A program made the position numbers and the translations under genes. From Kiritimatiellia bacterium (GTDB lineage Bacteria > Verrucomicrobiota > Kiritimatiellia > CAIVKH01), in contig JAMLJG010000004.1 of assembly GCA_023953695.1 (NCBI GenBank), positions 107,171 through 171,170 on the forward strand: a stretch of DNA of 64,000 nucleotides, in the 5' to 3' direction. Every line of letters starts with the position of its first letter. Position 1 is the first letter of the stretch. Below are positions 35,070 to 43,600 of this stretch, one piece after another. The notes beneath the pieces are model-generated. The model searched no databases. It was not told the origin of the DNA and was given only the letters and a program-made list of their open reading frames with translations.

Positions 35070-36013
35070 ACGCGCGCGGCGCAACGGTTGGAGTGTGGAT
35101 CGGGTCGGTGATTGTCGCGCTGGCGCTCGCCGTCGGCTGCGCCTCGCCGACGGGCGTGGAGCTGCGGCCCGATGCGGAGTTGGCGCAATATATTGCCTCG
35201 GCGCAGAACGCCTTTCGCCTCAATAGCTTTGAGCGCGCTGCGCGATTTTACGAACTGGCGCTGCAGCGGGCGCGCGCGATTGACGATTCACAGGAAGTGG
35301 GCAAGCAGGCATACAATCTTGCTGCCGCCCTTTTGTTGGCGGAGCGCCCGGCGGATGCGTTGCCCTATTTGACGGAGGCGGAGGCGTCTTTTCAGCAGGT
35401 GCGCCGCGATCGGGGTCCGGTGCTCCTGCTTCGCGCGAGAGCGCTGCGGGCGGCAGGCCAAGTGGATGCGGCGCGCGCGGAGGTGCAGAAGGTTGTCGAG
35501 CTGAAGACGGCAGATGAAATCCACTGCCAGGGTTGGCTGCTCTTTGGACAGATGGCCTATGAAGCGAAAGACGAGGCGGAAGCGGCGAAGGCCCTGTCGC
35601 GCGCCCGCTCGTTTGTGACGCCGGATCCTGCGCTGCGCGCGGGGGTCGCCGCATTGGCGGGGCGCGTGGCCTTGTTGAAAGATCGGGCCGACGATGCGGG
35701 GCTGGAGTTCGACAAAGAAACCGAGCTTTTTCGGCAGGCCGGGCGCTTTCGCGACATGGCCGAGTCGCTGCAGCGCGCTGCGGAGGCGTATGTGAAGGCG
35801 GGCGATGCCGCATTGGCGGGGCAGCGATATTATCGCGCCGCGCGGAGCTGGTTGGGCTTGGGCGAACCGGTGCGCGCATTGAAGACCATGGAGTCCGCCC
35901 TCGGCGCGATCGGCTCCGAGGATGACGCGGTGTGGGGTCCGGAGATGGCGGCGCTATTTGAGGAAATACGAAATACGCCGGTTGCGGGAACGCGCACTGA
36001 AAAGCTTGAATAA
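35066..36013 (+). CDS. TPR-rich lipoprotein of the Mla-like operon
   Basis: 315 residues. The signal peptide VGVWIGSVIVALALAVGC ends in a lipobox (AVGC). The rest is helical with TPR-like repeats (SFERAARFYELALQRAR, RPADALPYLTEAEASF, EAAKALSRARSFVT, QRYYRAARSWLGLGEPVRAL). It overlaps mlaD by 4 nt and may be the outer-membrane component replacing MlaA or ABC-transporter-auxiliary lipoproteins. That role is inference. Confidence 0.75.
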   Translation: MNARGATVGVWIGSVIVALALAVGCASPTGVELRPDAELAQYIASAQNAFRLNSFERAARFYELALQRARAIDDSQEVGKQAYNLAAALLLAERPADALPYLTEAEASFQQVRRDRGPVLLLRARALRAAGQVDAARAEVQKVVELKTADEIHCQGWLLFGQMAYEAKDEAEAAKALSRARSFVTPDPALRAGVAALAGRVALLKDRADDAGLEFDKETELFRQAGRFRDMAESLQRAAEAYVKAGDAALAGQRYYRAARSWLGLGEPVRALKTMESALGAIGSEDDAVWGPEMAALFEEIRNTPVAGTRTEKLE

Positions 36014-36067
36014 ATCCCGAAAACCAGCGTCTCATTGTGCGGTGGAGAGTCGAGAGGAGAGAGTGCT

Positions 36068-36541
36068 ATGAAACAGTTGCTTTGGAGTGTGTTGTTCGTG
36101 AGCCTGCTCGCCGTTCCGGCGATGGCTCGCGAGACGCCCATGAACGTCCAGATTCGTTCCGCCCCCTTGCGGTCGGGCTCGTCCTTTTTGAGTCCTCTGG
36201 TGACCACGCTGGACTATGGCGCGCGCGTGATGACGGTGGATGCGAAGAACGGTTGGTACTATGTCCGGACTGCGGATGGCAAACTCGGGTGGCTGCACCA
36301 GAGCGCCTTGACGACCAAGAAAGTGGTGATGCAGTCCGGCGCGAGCGATGTCTCGGCGACTGCGTCTGGCCAGGAATTGGCGTTGGCGGGCAAGGGTTTC
36401 AACTCGACGGTGGAGGCCGATTTCAAGAAGAAGAACGCGGACATTGACTTCACGTGGATTGATCGCATGGAGAAAATCAAGGTGAGCGCTGCGGACATGG
36501 TCGACTTCCTTCGTGAAGGCCAGGTTCAGCCGTCGCGCTAA
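36068..36541 (+). CDS. Secreted SH3-domain protein
   Basis: 157 residues. After a signal peptide (MKQLLWSVLFVSLLAVPAMA) comes one bacterial SH3 domain (about 25-80: MNVQIRSAPLRSGSSFL, ARVMTVDAKNGWYYVRT, GWLHQSAL), then a short charged tail. Such domains bind peptidoglycan or other envelope ligands. ATG 36068 is 15 nt before the M48 partner's Shine-Dalgarno region; the two are probably one operon. Confidence 0.8.
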   Translation: MKQLLWSVLFVSLLAVPAMARETPMNVQIRSAPLRSGSSFLSPLVTTLDYGARVMTVDAKNGWYYVRTADGKLGWLHQSALTTKKVVMQSGASDVSATASGQELALAGKGFNSTVEADFKKKNADIDFTWIDRMEKIKVSAADMVDFLREGQVQPSR

Positions 36542-36556
36542 AGGAGGATATTCGAT

Positions 36557-37477
36557 ATGAAGTTTCCCTTTTCCGGAGTTCAGGTGTTGTGCGCGGCTAC
36601 GCTTTTGGGCGCGGGCGCGTTGCTAGCTGGCTGCGCCTCGATTGCGAATGGGGTGGCGGTCGTGGGTGAGACTGCGGGGGTTATTACGCCGCAGCAAGGG
36701 GATTCTCTTCGGAAGGTGGGCGATGCGGTGGAGAAGACCTTTGCCGACATCACTCCGGAGCAAGAGTACTACCTTGGCCGCGCGGTGGGAGCCACGATTG
36801 TTCACAAGTTCAAGGTCTACGACAACGAGGCCGCGACGCGATATATCAATGTGTTGGGCCAGACACTTGCGGCAGCTTCGGAGCGACCGGAGACTTTTGG
36901 CGGCTGGCACTTCTTGATCCTCGATTCGGATGAGATCAATGCGTTTGCCGCGCCGGGCGGTTTTGTTTTTGTTTCGCGCGGCATGCTGCGTTTGTGCAAG
37001 ACGGAAGACGATCTGGCGGCGGTTCTCGCGCACGAAGTGGGCCACGTTGAGCTGCAGCACGCGCTGCGCGCCATCAAGGGAAGCCGCTTGACCTCTGCGC
37101 TCACCACGCTTGCGCTCGAGAGCGCAAAGAGCTTGGGCGGCGAGGCGCTCGCGCAAGTGACAGAGGCCTTTGAGGGCAGTATCACCGACATTAGCGGGAC
37201 GCTGATGAATAGCGGGTATGCGCGCAAGCAGGAACGTCAGTCCGACGAGGTGGCGATTCGCGTCTTGAAATCGGTTGGCTATGATCCGTATGCGTTGACG
37301 CGCGTTCTGACGGAAATGCAGAAGCATCTGGAACCGGGCGGACACGACTTTGCGGCTACGCATCCGCCGCCGCAGGATCGCGTGAAGGATTTGAAGACCA
37401 TGCTCGGAAAGACCCCGGCGGTGGAGATTCCGGCTGTGCGGACTGCGCGGTTCCAGAAGGCGCTCGCTGGAATCTAA
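36557..37477 (+). CDS. M48-family periplasmic metalloprotease lipoprotein
   Basis: 306 residues. Signal peptide and lipobox (ALLAGC) are at residue 24-27. The zinc motif VLAHEVGHVELQHAL is intact, the third ligand is in ERQSDEVAIRVLKSVGYDP, and ATHPPPQDRV is typical of this BepA/LoiP-like group. It degrades or assembles misfolded envelope proteins. AAAGGAGG precedes ATG 36557 strongly. The upstream SH3 gene is 15 nt away. Confidence 0.9.
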   Translation: MKFPFSGVQVLCAATLLGAGALLAGCASIANGVAVVGETAGVITPQQGDSLRKVGDAVEKTFADITPEQEYYLGRAVGATIVHKFKVYDNEAATRYINVLGQTLAAASERPETFGGWHFLILDSDEINAFAAPGGFVFVSRGMLRLCKTEDDLAAVLAHEVGHVELQHALRAIKGSRLTSALTTLALESAKSLGGEALAQVTEAFEGSITDISGTLMNSGYARKQERQSDEVAIRVLKSVGYDPYALTRVLTEMQKHLEPGGHDFAATHPPPQDRVKDLKTMLGKTPAVEIPAVRTARFQKALAGI

Positions 37478-37529
37478 TTGAGCGCGGCCATGCGAATGGA
37501 ACGGAGCGTCACTCTGAGCGTGAGGCGCG

Positions 37530-39683
37530 ATGAGCGCCATGGCGTTGGCGGCCATGCGCAATAAGGTTCTTCAGATTGTGGCGCTGGCCTTGGCGGCCAC
37601 GGCTGTGGCGTGGGTCGCGTGGCAGCGCAACGAGTGGCTGGGCGAATCGGAGAACAATGCATGGGCGTGGCGCGCGCGTACTTTTGCGGCGAAGTCGCCC
37701 TCCACGGACAAGATCAAAATCATTTTGCTGGACCAGGCGAGCCTGGACTGGGGCGCCGAGGCTGAGCGGGGCTGGTCGTGGCCGTGGCCGCGTCAGATTT
37801 ATGCGGCGCTGCTCGATTTTGTGATGCGCGCCCAGCCGAAGGCGGTGGCCTTCGACGTGCTATTCACCGAACCCTCGCAGTATGGCGTGGAGGATGACGA
37901 GAGCTTTGGCGAAGCCATCCGCCGCGCGCCGGGATTTATCGCGGCGGTCTTCACGGGGAATGAGACCCAGCAGACGCTGGCGTGGCCGGACTGGCTTCCG
38001 CGCCCCGAGCCGAGGATTGAGGGAATAGAGACTTGGCTTACCCCAGAGCGCGAGCAGCGCGTGGCCATGAAGGGTGCAGCGTTTGCCGTGCCGGAGATCG
38101 CGAAGCCAGCGTCGCATTTGGGGAATGTGAGCGATCAGTTGGATCGGGATGGGGTATATCGCCGTGCCAACCTTTTCACTCTGTTCGATGGAAATGTGGT
38201 GCCTACGCTGGGGTTTGCCGCGTACTTGGCGGGACATCCGGAGCAGGAAGTGCGAATGGGCGAGCGCGAGTTGCAGCTGGGCGATGCATCCGTTCCTCTC
38301 GATGCGATGGGGCGGGTGTTGCTTCGGTTTCGCGGACACTCGGGCACGCATCCAGTGGTGTCCGCGGCGGCCGTAATCCAGTCGGAGTTACGGATGCGAG
38401 AAGGCCAGAAGGCGCCGCTCGATCCGGAGATGTTTCGCGATTCATACGTGTTGTTTGGCTTCAGTGCGCCGGGACTCAAAGATTTGCGGCCGACGCCGGT
38501 GGAGGGCAATTATCCCGGAGTTGAGATTCACGCCACGCTGTTGGACAACTTGCTAGAGCGCGATGCGCTGGCGGATGCGCCCGCTGTATGGGTGGTGATT
38601 TTCACGCTGCTCCTGGCCTTGGCAGGCGCGGCGGGAACGATTGCGAGTCGCCGCGCGTGGCAGAGTGTGGCGGTATTTGTCGTTCTGCTTCCGATCCCAT
38701 GGATCGTCGGCGCATGGGCGTATCAGGCGGGTTGGTGGTGGCCGATCCTGGTGGGCGAGGTGGGCGTTGCGCTCGCGTTGGTGGGCGGCGTGATTGTGAA
38801 CTATGCGACGGAGGGACGCCAGAAGCGCTTCATCAAATCGGCGTTCAAGCAGTATCTCGGTGAGGCTGTGATTGATGAGATGATCGCCGATCCGTCGAAG
38901 TTGTCGCTCGGCGGCGAGCGCAAAGAGCTGACGATGTTCTTTTCGGATTTGGAGAAATTCTCCTCGTTTTCGGAAAAGCTCGAACCGACACAGTTGATTG
39001 ACTTGCTCAATGTCTATCTCTCCAAGATGGGCCGCGTGCTGATGGAAGAAGGCGGGTATGTGGACAAATACATCGGCGATGCGATTGTCGCATTTTGGAA
39101 TGCGCCGGTGCCGCAATCCGACCACGCTCGACGCGCGATCCGCGCGGCGTTGCGGTGCCAGCAGGTTTTGCGTGAGCAGCAGGCGGAGCTTTCCGCCATG
39201 GCGGCGGGCATGCCGGTGCGAATGCGCATTGGGTTGAATACGGGCGATGTGGTGATTGGCAACATGGGGTCGCAGGAGCGGTTCAACTATACGATGTTGG
39301 GCGACGCGGCGAATTTGGCCTCGCGACTTGAGGGTGCGAACAAGGCTTTTGGCACCTATCTCCTGGTGTCCGAGAGCACATGGCGCGCGGCGGGCGATGG
39401 CGCGTGGGGTCGCGAGTTGGGGGCGATCCGGGTCGTGGGGAGGAAGACGCCGGTGCGTGTGTTTGAGCCGTTGGCGTTGACGCGCAATGCCCTGCCGAAT
39501 TGGTTGCCGGATTATGAGGCAGGGTTGCAAGCCGTTTCGGAGAAGCGCTGGGCTGATGCGATCGCACAGTTTGAAAAATTGCCGGACGATGCCGCTTCAC
39601 GCGCCTATGTCCGCGCGTTGCGGAAGTTGGCGAGTGGGGAAGAATCGGATTGGGATGGCGTCTGGAATTTGACGGAAAAATGA
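37530..39683 (+). CDS. CHASE2-domain class III adenylate/guanylate cyclase
   Basis: 717 residues. One N-terminal helix, a periplasmic CHASE2 sensor (about 55-340, KIKIILLDQASLDW, VAFDVLFTEPS, HATLLDNLLERDAL), three closing helices (about 350-420) and a catalytic domain (about 450-620) are visible. Metal-binding Asp residues are in MFFSDLEKFSSF and YIGDAIVAFWN. The base-selecting Lys/Asp appear in VDKYIGD and TMLGDAANLASR, which suggests ATP. It probably makes cAMP, which the nearby cNMP-binding protein could sense. Confidence 0.9.
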   Translation: MSAMALAAMRNKVLQIVALALAATAVAWVAWQRNEWLGESENNAWAWRARTFAAKSPSTDKIKIILLDQASLDWGAEAERGWSWPWPRQIYAALLDFVMRAQPKAVAFDVLFTEPSQYGVEDDESFGEAIRRAPGFIAAVFTGNETQQTLAWPDWLPRPEPRIEGIETWLTPEREQRVAMKGAAFAVPEIAKPASHLGNVSDQLDRDGVYRRANLFTLFDGNVVPTLGFAAYLAGHPEQEVRMGERELQLGDASVPLDAMGRVLLRFRGHSGTHPVVSAAAVIQSELRMREGQKAPLDPEMFRDSYVLFGFSAPGLKDLRPTPVEGNYPGVEIHATLLDNLLERDALADAPAVWVVIFTLLLALAGAAGTIASRRAWQSVAVFVVLLPIPWIVGAWAYQAGWWWPILVGEVGVALALVGGVIVNYATEGRQKRFIKSAFKQYLGEAVIDEMIADPSKLSLGGERKELTMFFSDLEKFSSFSEKLEPTQLIDLLNVYLSKMGRVLMEEGGYVDKYIGDAIVAFWNAPVPQSDHARRAIRAALRCQQVLREQQAELSAMAAGMPVRMRIGLNTGDVVIGNMGSQERFNYTMLGDAANLASRLEGANKAFGTYLLVSESTWRAAGDGAWGRELGAIRVVGRKTPVRVFEPLALTRNALPNWLPDYEAGLQAVSEKRWADAIAQFEKLPDDAASRAYVRALRKLASGEESDWDGVWNLTEK

Positions 39684-39747
39684 TTTCGATTCAGAATGGT
39701 GTTCTAGAGGCGAGGAGGATTACGCGCCGAACAGGTGGCGCAGGGCT

Positions 39748-40596
39748 ATGAAACTTATCATTGGCGGCGTGCGTGGGACGAGTACCGTCGCGCAGGCTTC
39801 ATTCTTGAAGTATGGAGGGGAGACGACATCGCTTTTGATTGAGGGGCGTGATGGCGCGCGAATTATTCTGGATGCGGGGACGGGCATCCAACCATTGGGT
39901 GATCGCTTGGCGGCGGATCCGGCGGATCGCCGCGTGTTGTTGTTGATGACGCATTATCATCTCGATCACGTGGTGGGGTTGCCGTCGCTGGGCCTGATTT
40001 ATGATCCGGCCTGGCACATTCGAATCGCGGCTCCTGCACACGGCGAGTTTGATGTCGGGGCGACGATGAGTCGTCTGATGGACAAGCCGTTTTGGCCGCT
40101 GCAGGTGTCGGATTTGTTGGCTCGGATTCAATTTGATTCGCTGACCTGCTGCCCTTCGCCTTCGGTTCTGCGTTGGGGCGGGTTCGAGGTGCGATGTTGC
40201 CCTCTGCATCACCCCGGGGGGTGTACGGCGTATCGAATTGATGAGCCTGCAACGGGCGCATCGCTGGTGGTGGCCACAGATGTGGAGTGGGGCGAATCGT
40301 CGCCGGAGGAGCGGGCGGCGTTGCGTTCGCTGTGCACGACTCCGAGGCCGGCGTCGTTGTTGCTGATGGATGCGCAGTATGAGCCGGAGGAGTATGAGGC
40401 GCATCGCGGCTGGGGCCATTCGACGTGGAAAGAGGCGCTGGAGTTTGCGGATGCCGTTGGTGCGGCGCAGGTGCGCATGATTCATCACGACCCGCGAAAG
40501 AATGACGACGCGCTTGATCGGGTGAATGCGAAAGTTGTGGCGCTGAATCCGGCTGCCGCGCTGGCGCGCGCGGGCGAAGAGTTTGACTTGGGCTGA
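39748..40596 (+). CDS. MBL-fold metallo-hydrolase
   Basis: 282 residues. The zinc site MTHYHLDHVVGLPS is complete, later ligands are in CCPLHHPGGCTAYR, VVATDVEW and the C-terminal RMIHHDPRKND. The opening GGVRGTSTVAQ...YGGETTSLLI resembles the group of cyclic-phosphodiesterase/RNase Z-like hydrolases next to adenylate cyclases. It could turn over a cyclic nucleotide or RNA substrate, but this is unproven. It lies 64 nt after the cyclase gene. Confidence 0.82.
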   Translation: MKLIIGGVRGTSTVAQASFLKYGGETTSLLIEGRDGARIILDAGTGIQPLGDRLAADPADRRVLLLMTHYHLDHVVGLPSLGLIYDPAWHIRIAAPAHGEFDVGATMSRLMDKPFWPLQVSDLLARIQFDSLTCCPSPSVLRWGGFEVRCCPLHHPGGCTAYRIDEPATGASLVVATDVEWGESSPEERAALRSLCTTPRPASLLLMDAQYEPEEYEAHRGWGHSTWKEALEFADAVGAAQVRMIHHDPRKNDDALDRVNAKVVALNPAAALARAGEEFDLG

Positions 40597-40614
40597 TCGA
40601 ACCGAGCGGTTCGC

Positions 40615-41424
40615 TTAGCGGCGCAGCTCTTTGATCTCTTCGGTCATTTTGTCGAGCTTGCGATGGAGCGCGAGCAGTTCCTGGTGGGCCTTGAGGTTGA
40701 CCTGGTGGTCTATATCGGCGCGGATGCGATCGCGCTCGCCTTGTCGGTTGGCGCTGACGAGGACGAAGATGGAGAGGAAAATGGCTTCGAGCGATACGGT
40801 GACGGTGAGGAAGCCGAAGGGATAGGAGTCGAAAATCATGCTTCCGCCGAGCGTGTTGAACGCGATCCAGACGGTGAACCATACCAGGTGGAAGACGAGG
40901 AATTGCTTGCTGGCGCTGATGGTGGCGATTCGATCTGCGATGCGGGGCCAGAGGGGACCGCCTGCGACAGTTTCCTGGATGACTTCGTTTGCATTTCGGA
41001 CAGAGCGCAGTTGAGCGAGCGTTTCGCGCTGGCGTCGGCCGAGCGTTTCCAAGAGGTGGATGGCGGCGTCGGGATGCGCTTTCAGGAAGTTGAGAAACGC
41101 ATCGCGCGCGAGCGTGAGTACAGAGAGTGAGCTGAGGGCTCTGCACGTGGCTGTGCGGGGTGCGCCATCGAGGAGCGAGAGTTCGCCGAAGCAGTCACCG
41201 GGGCCGAGTTCGGCGAGGTGTGTTTCCTTTCCGCCTTCGTCCTGAAGGAAGAGTTCGACCGTTCCCGCCTGAATGATGAAGAAGTCGGTGCCCTTGTCGC
41301 CCATCCAAAATATCGTGTGGTTGGCTTCGAAGGATTGCGCTTGCATCACCTTGGCAAGTCGCGTGGCGTCCTCTTCTGGAAGGGTTGCAAAGAGAGGGAT
41401 ATTCTTCAATTGGAAGGCACTCAT
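40615..41424 (-). CDS. cNMP-binding protein fused to DUF1003 membrane domain
   Basis: 269 residues. The N-terminal cyclic-nucleotide-binding domain (about 5-125) includes GDCFGELSLLDGAPRTA, the phosphate-binding cassette. The C-terminal DUF1003 part has two membrane helices (FHLVWFTVWIAFN, VSLEAIFLSIFVLVSAN) and a coiled tail NRQGERDRIRADIDHQVN. It converges on the cyclase/MBL pair. It is a plausible cAMP-gated membrane effector, inferred from domains and position. ATG 41424 was chosen; the longer frame reads antisense to hisK. Confidence 0.85.
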   Translation of the reverse strand: MSAFQLKNIPLFATLPEEDATRLAKVMQAQSFEANHTIFWMGDKGTDFFIIQAGTVELFLQDEGGKETHLAELGPGDCFGELSLLDGAPRTATCRALSSLSVLTLARDAFLNFLKAHPDAAIHLLETLGRRQRETLAQLRSVRNANEVIQETVAGGPLWPRIADRIATISASKQFLVFHLVWFTVWIAFNTLGGSMIFDSYPFGFLTVTVSLEAIFLSIFVLVSANRQGERDRIRADIDHQVNLKAHQELLALHRKLDKMTEEIKELRR

Positions 41425-41458
41425 CCTGCGGCGAGCATTGTCAGAGCGTTGCCGTGAG

Positions 41459-42292
41459 TCAAGTTCCTTTGGGAAGGGGCACTTCTGTGAAGGAGCGTTG
41501 GCGGTAGTGGCGGCTGGTTTGGAAGCCAGCTTCTCGCGCGAGTTGGAGGGCGACGTCGAATCCGTCGCCCACACGGCTGGGGTGGTGCGAATCGGAGCCG
41601 AAGGTGAGCCCGATTCCTCGCTCGCAGGCCCACTGGAGGAGGGGGAGAGAGGGATAACATTCCCGAGGGTTGTGGTTGAGTCCAGAGGTGTTGATTTCAA
41701 TGGCCATGCCTGCATTTGCGATGCGGTCGAGCGCGGGCAGCGCATATTCGCGGAGGCGCTCGATGGCGATGGGGTTGCCGAATCGTTTGGGGAGGTCTAG
41801 ATGCGCGACGATGTTGTAGAGGCGGGTGTCGGCGAGTTCGCCGATGAGTTCGAAGTAGCGCTGCCAGATGATTTCGGGGTCTACATCTTTTGAGCCCAAT
41901 GTGCGGAGCTCGCTGGGTTTGCCCCAATAGTTGAGGAAGTGGACAGAGCCGAGGATGAGGTCGAAGTTATTGCGCTCGATGTGGCGATCGAGGAAGCGTT
42001 CGCAGCGGCGGTAATAGTCCGCTTCGATGCCGAGGAGCACGGGGACGGGGCCGTCTTGCTGGGCAGTCCGCACGCGTTCGAGATAGAGCGGGAATTGTTC
42101 GAGCTCCATCCGGTGTTCTTGGCCGTAGCGGTCATCGGTTGGGCAGTGGTCGGTGGAGGCGATTTGTGGGACGCCGTTGTGCGCTGCGGATTCGGCGTAG
42201 TCGAGTGGAAGTCCTTCGGCGTGTTTACAGAGAGTGTTGTGGGTGTGGTAGTCCGGCGGCAGCGCAGCGGGGTTTTCGTTCGTTCGACTCAT
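41459..42292 (-). CDS. hisK: PHP-family histidinol-phosphatase
   Basis: 277 residues. The PHP metal-site motifs are in order: PDYHTHNTLCKHAEG, ASTDHCP, GIEADYY, LILGSVHF, IVAHLDLPKRFG and LTFGSDSHHP. The protein resembles HisK/HisJ, which hydrolyse histidinol phosphate in histidine synthesis. The symbol is by family; YtvP-like phosphatases are alternatives. It overlaps nothing; ATG 42292. Confidence 0.85.
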   Translation of the reverse strand: MSRTNENPAALPPDYHTHNTLCKHAEGLPLDYAESAAHNGVPQIASTDHCPTDDRYGQEHRMELEQFPLYLERVRTAQQDGPVPVLLGIEADYYRRCERFLDRHIERNNFDLILGSVHFLNYWGKPSELRTLGSKDVDPEIIWQRYFELIGELADTRLYNIVAHLDLPKRFGNPIAIERLREYALPALDRIANAGMAIEINTSGLNHNPRECYPSLPLLQWACERGIGLTFGSDSHHPSRVGDGFDVALQLAREAGFQTSRHYRQRSFTEVPLPKGT

Positions 42293-42358
42293 GGGGCCAC
42301 GCTACGGGGTGTGCGCGGTTCTGTCAAAAAATAGATCAGCGGGCGGCGGGCGCGAGGT

Positions 42359-42946
42359 TCAGGGGCGCGCCGTCTGCCGCTCTTGTTCGGCGGCCCGGGC
42401 GAGTGCGCGAAAGGCGCCCACGAGGGCCAAAACGAGGATGAAGGGCGTGAGCCGAAGCAGCCAGTGACCGAGTTCCTGTTGTTGCAGGAGCGAGAAGGAT
42501 CCGCAGAGGAGCGCGGTGTGTTTCGTGTAGAAGACACCGAGCGCGAAGACGTGTGATGTGCCCATGATGCAGAGCGCGGCCTTGGCGACGAAGGGGAGTC
42601 GCGGAAAGCCGCTGGCGAGCGCGAATCCGGCGATGAACAGGCTGGCGTGCAGGAGTTGATCGGCGCGAGTGGAGTAGCCGATGGTGTCAATAGAGCGGGG
42701 GATCATCCAGAAGATGACGGTAAGGATGGCGAACGCGAGTGCGCCGAGGCCGCGGGGGTCGAGGTGGACTAGAATGTTGCCGCGCTTTCTGCCGACGAGC
42801 CAGCCGAAGAGGATCCACGCGGGCATTTGTAGGAGCACGATGCGGGGCATGGTGGCATCGAGCCACGTGTCGAGTGGGCTGAACGCGAGCAGCGCTGCGA
42901 GCGCGAGGAGGAGAATTGTGGTGAACGCGGATGCAGGCCGGATCAC
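42359..42946 (-). CDS. Polytopic membrane protein next to SCO and the oxidase
   Basis: 195 residues with about five or six membrane segments (FTTILLLALAALLAF, IVLLQMPAWILFGWLVG, LGALAFAILTVIFWMI, LLHASLFIAGFALASGF, WLLRLTPFILVLALVGAF). It starts at GTG 42946, overlapping the SCO stop (GTGA). The family name was not recognised, but position suggests haem-copper oxidase assembly. It is the last gene of the four-gene cluster. Confidence 0.7.
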   Translation of the reverse strand: MIRPASAFTTILLLALAALLAFSPLDTWLDATMPRIVLLQMPAWILFGWLVGRKRGNILVHLDPRGLGALAFAILTVIFWMIPRSIDTIGYSTRADQLLHASLFIAGFALASGFPRLPFVAKAALCIMGTSHVFALGVFYTKHTALLCGSFSLLQQQELGHWLLRLTPFILVLALVGAFRALARAAEQERQTARP

Positions 42947-43596
42947 GAGGAAGTCTCCCGAGCGTTGGGCGATGGTTCTCGCTTGGGGTTTGTGAGGGTG
43001 CGGAGGTCGGCGACGATGTCTTCGAGACGGTCGTCAGCAGTGTAGATGCGGATGATCGTGCCGGAGGGATCCAGGAGATAGGTGTCGAGTCCGTGATTGA
43101 TGATGCCATCGGGTCGGCGGAAGACCCAGACGCCGAGCTTTTCGAGTGTGGCGTCGAGATTCGTTTCCGTGAGTGAGGCCATTGTCCATGCGGGGTGCGC
43201 ACCGTGGGCGTCCCACATTTCGAGGAGGTCCTGCGGTGCATCGTGATCTACAGAGATGCTGACGATGCGAAGGTTTGCCGGCATTTCTTCGCGGGCGAGG
43301 ATTGTCGCGACCTTGCCCAGTTTGGACATGGCGATAGGGCAGGCGTCGGGGCAATTGAGGTACATCGCCTGTACAAGGCGATATTCCTCGCTCGGTGCGG
43401 CGACATCCCACACGTCGCCGTTTTGATCCCTTGCGATGAGCGGGGGCGCTTTGCGTGGAATGGGTCCGGCCGCGATGCGCGCGGCGGAAAAATTGGTGAA
43501 CGCACGGAAGCCGTGCGTCCACCCACTGAAGACCGCCCCGCCTAGCAGGATGACGAGCGCGGGCGTCAGAAATGTTGCTGCGCTGTTGCGCTTCAT
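42943..43596 (-). CDS. SCO1/SenC-like copper chaperone
   Basis: 217 residues. A membrane anchor (ATFLTPALVILLGGAVFSG) precedes a thioredoxin-like domain. The copper Cys pair is in YLNCPDACPIAMSKLG (C-x3-C) and the conserved His in IINHGLDTYLLDPSG. SCO proteins insert copper into the CuA site of oxidase subunit II, which is encoded two genes upstream and has an intact CuA motif. ATG 43596 lies 4 nt after the subunit I stop. Confidence 0.9.
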   Translation of the reverse strand: MKRNSAATFLTPALVILLGGAVFSGWTHGFRAFTNFSAARIAAGPIPRKAPPLIARDQNGDVWDVAAPSEEYRLVQAMYLNCPDACPIAMSKLGKVATILAREEMPANLRIVSISVDHDAPQDLLEMWDAHGAHPAWTMASLTETNLDATLEKLGVWVFRRPDGIINHGLDTYLLDPSGTIIRIYTADDRLEDIVADLRTLTNPKREPSPNARETSS

Positions 43597-43600
43597 TCGG

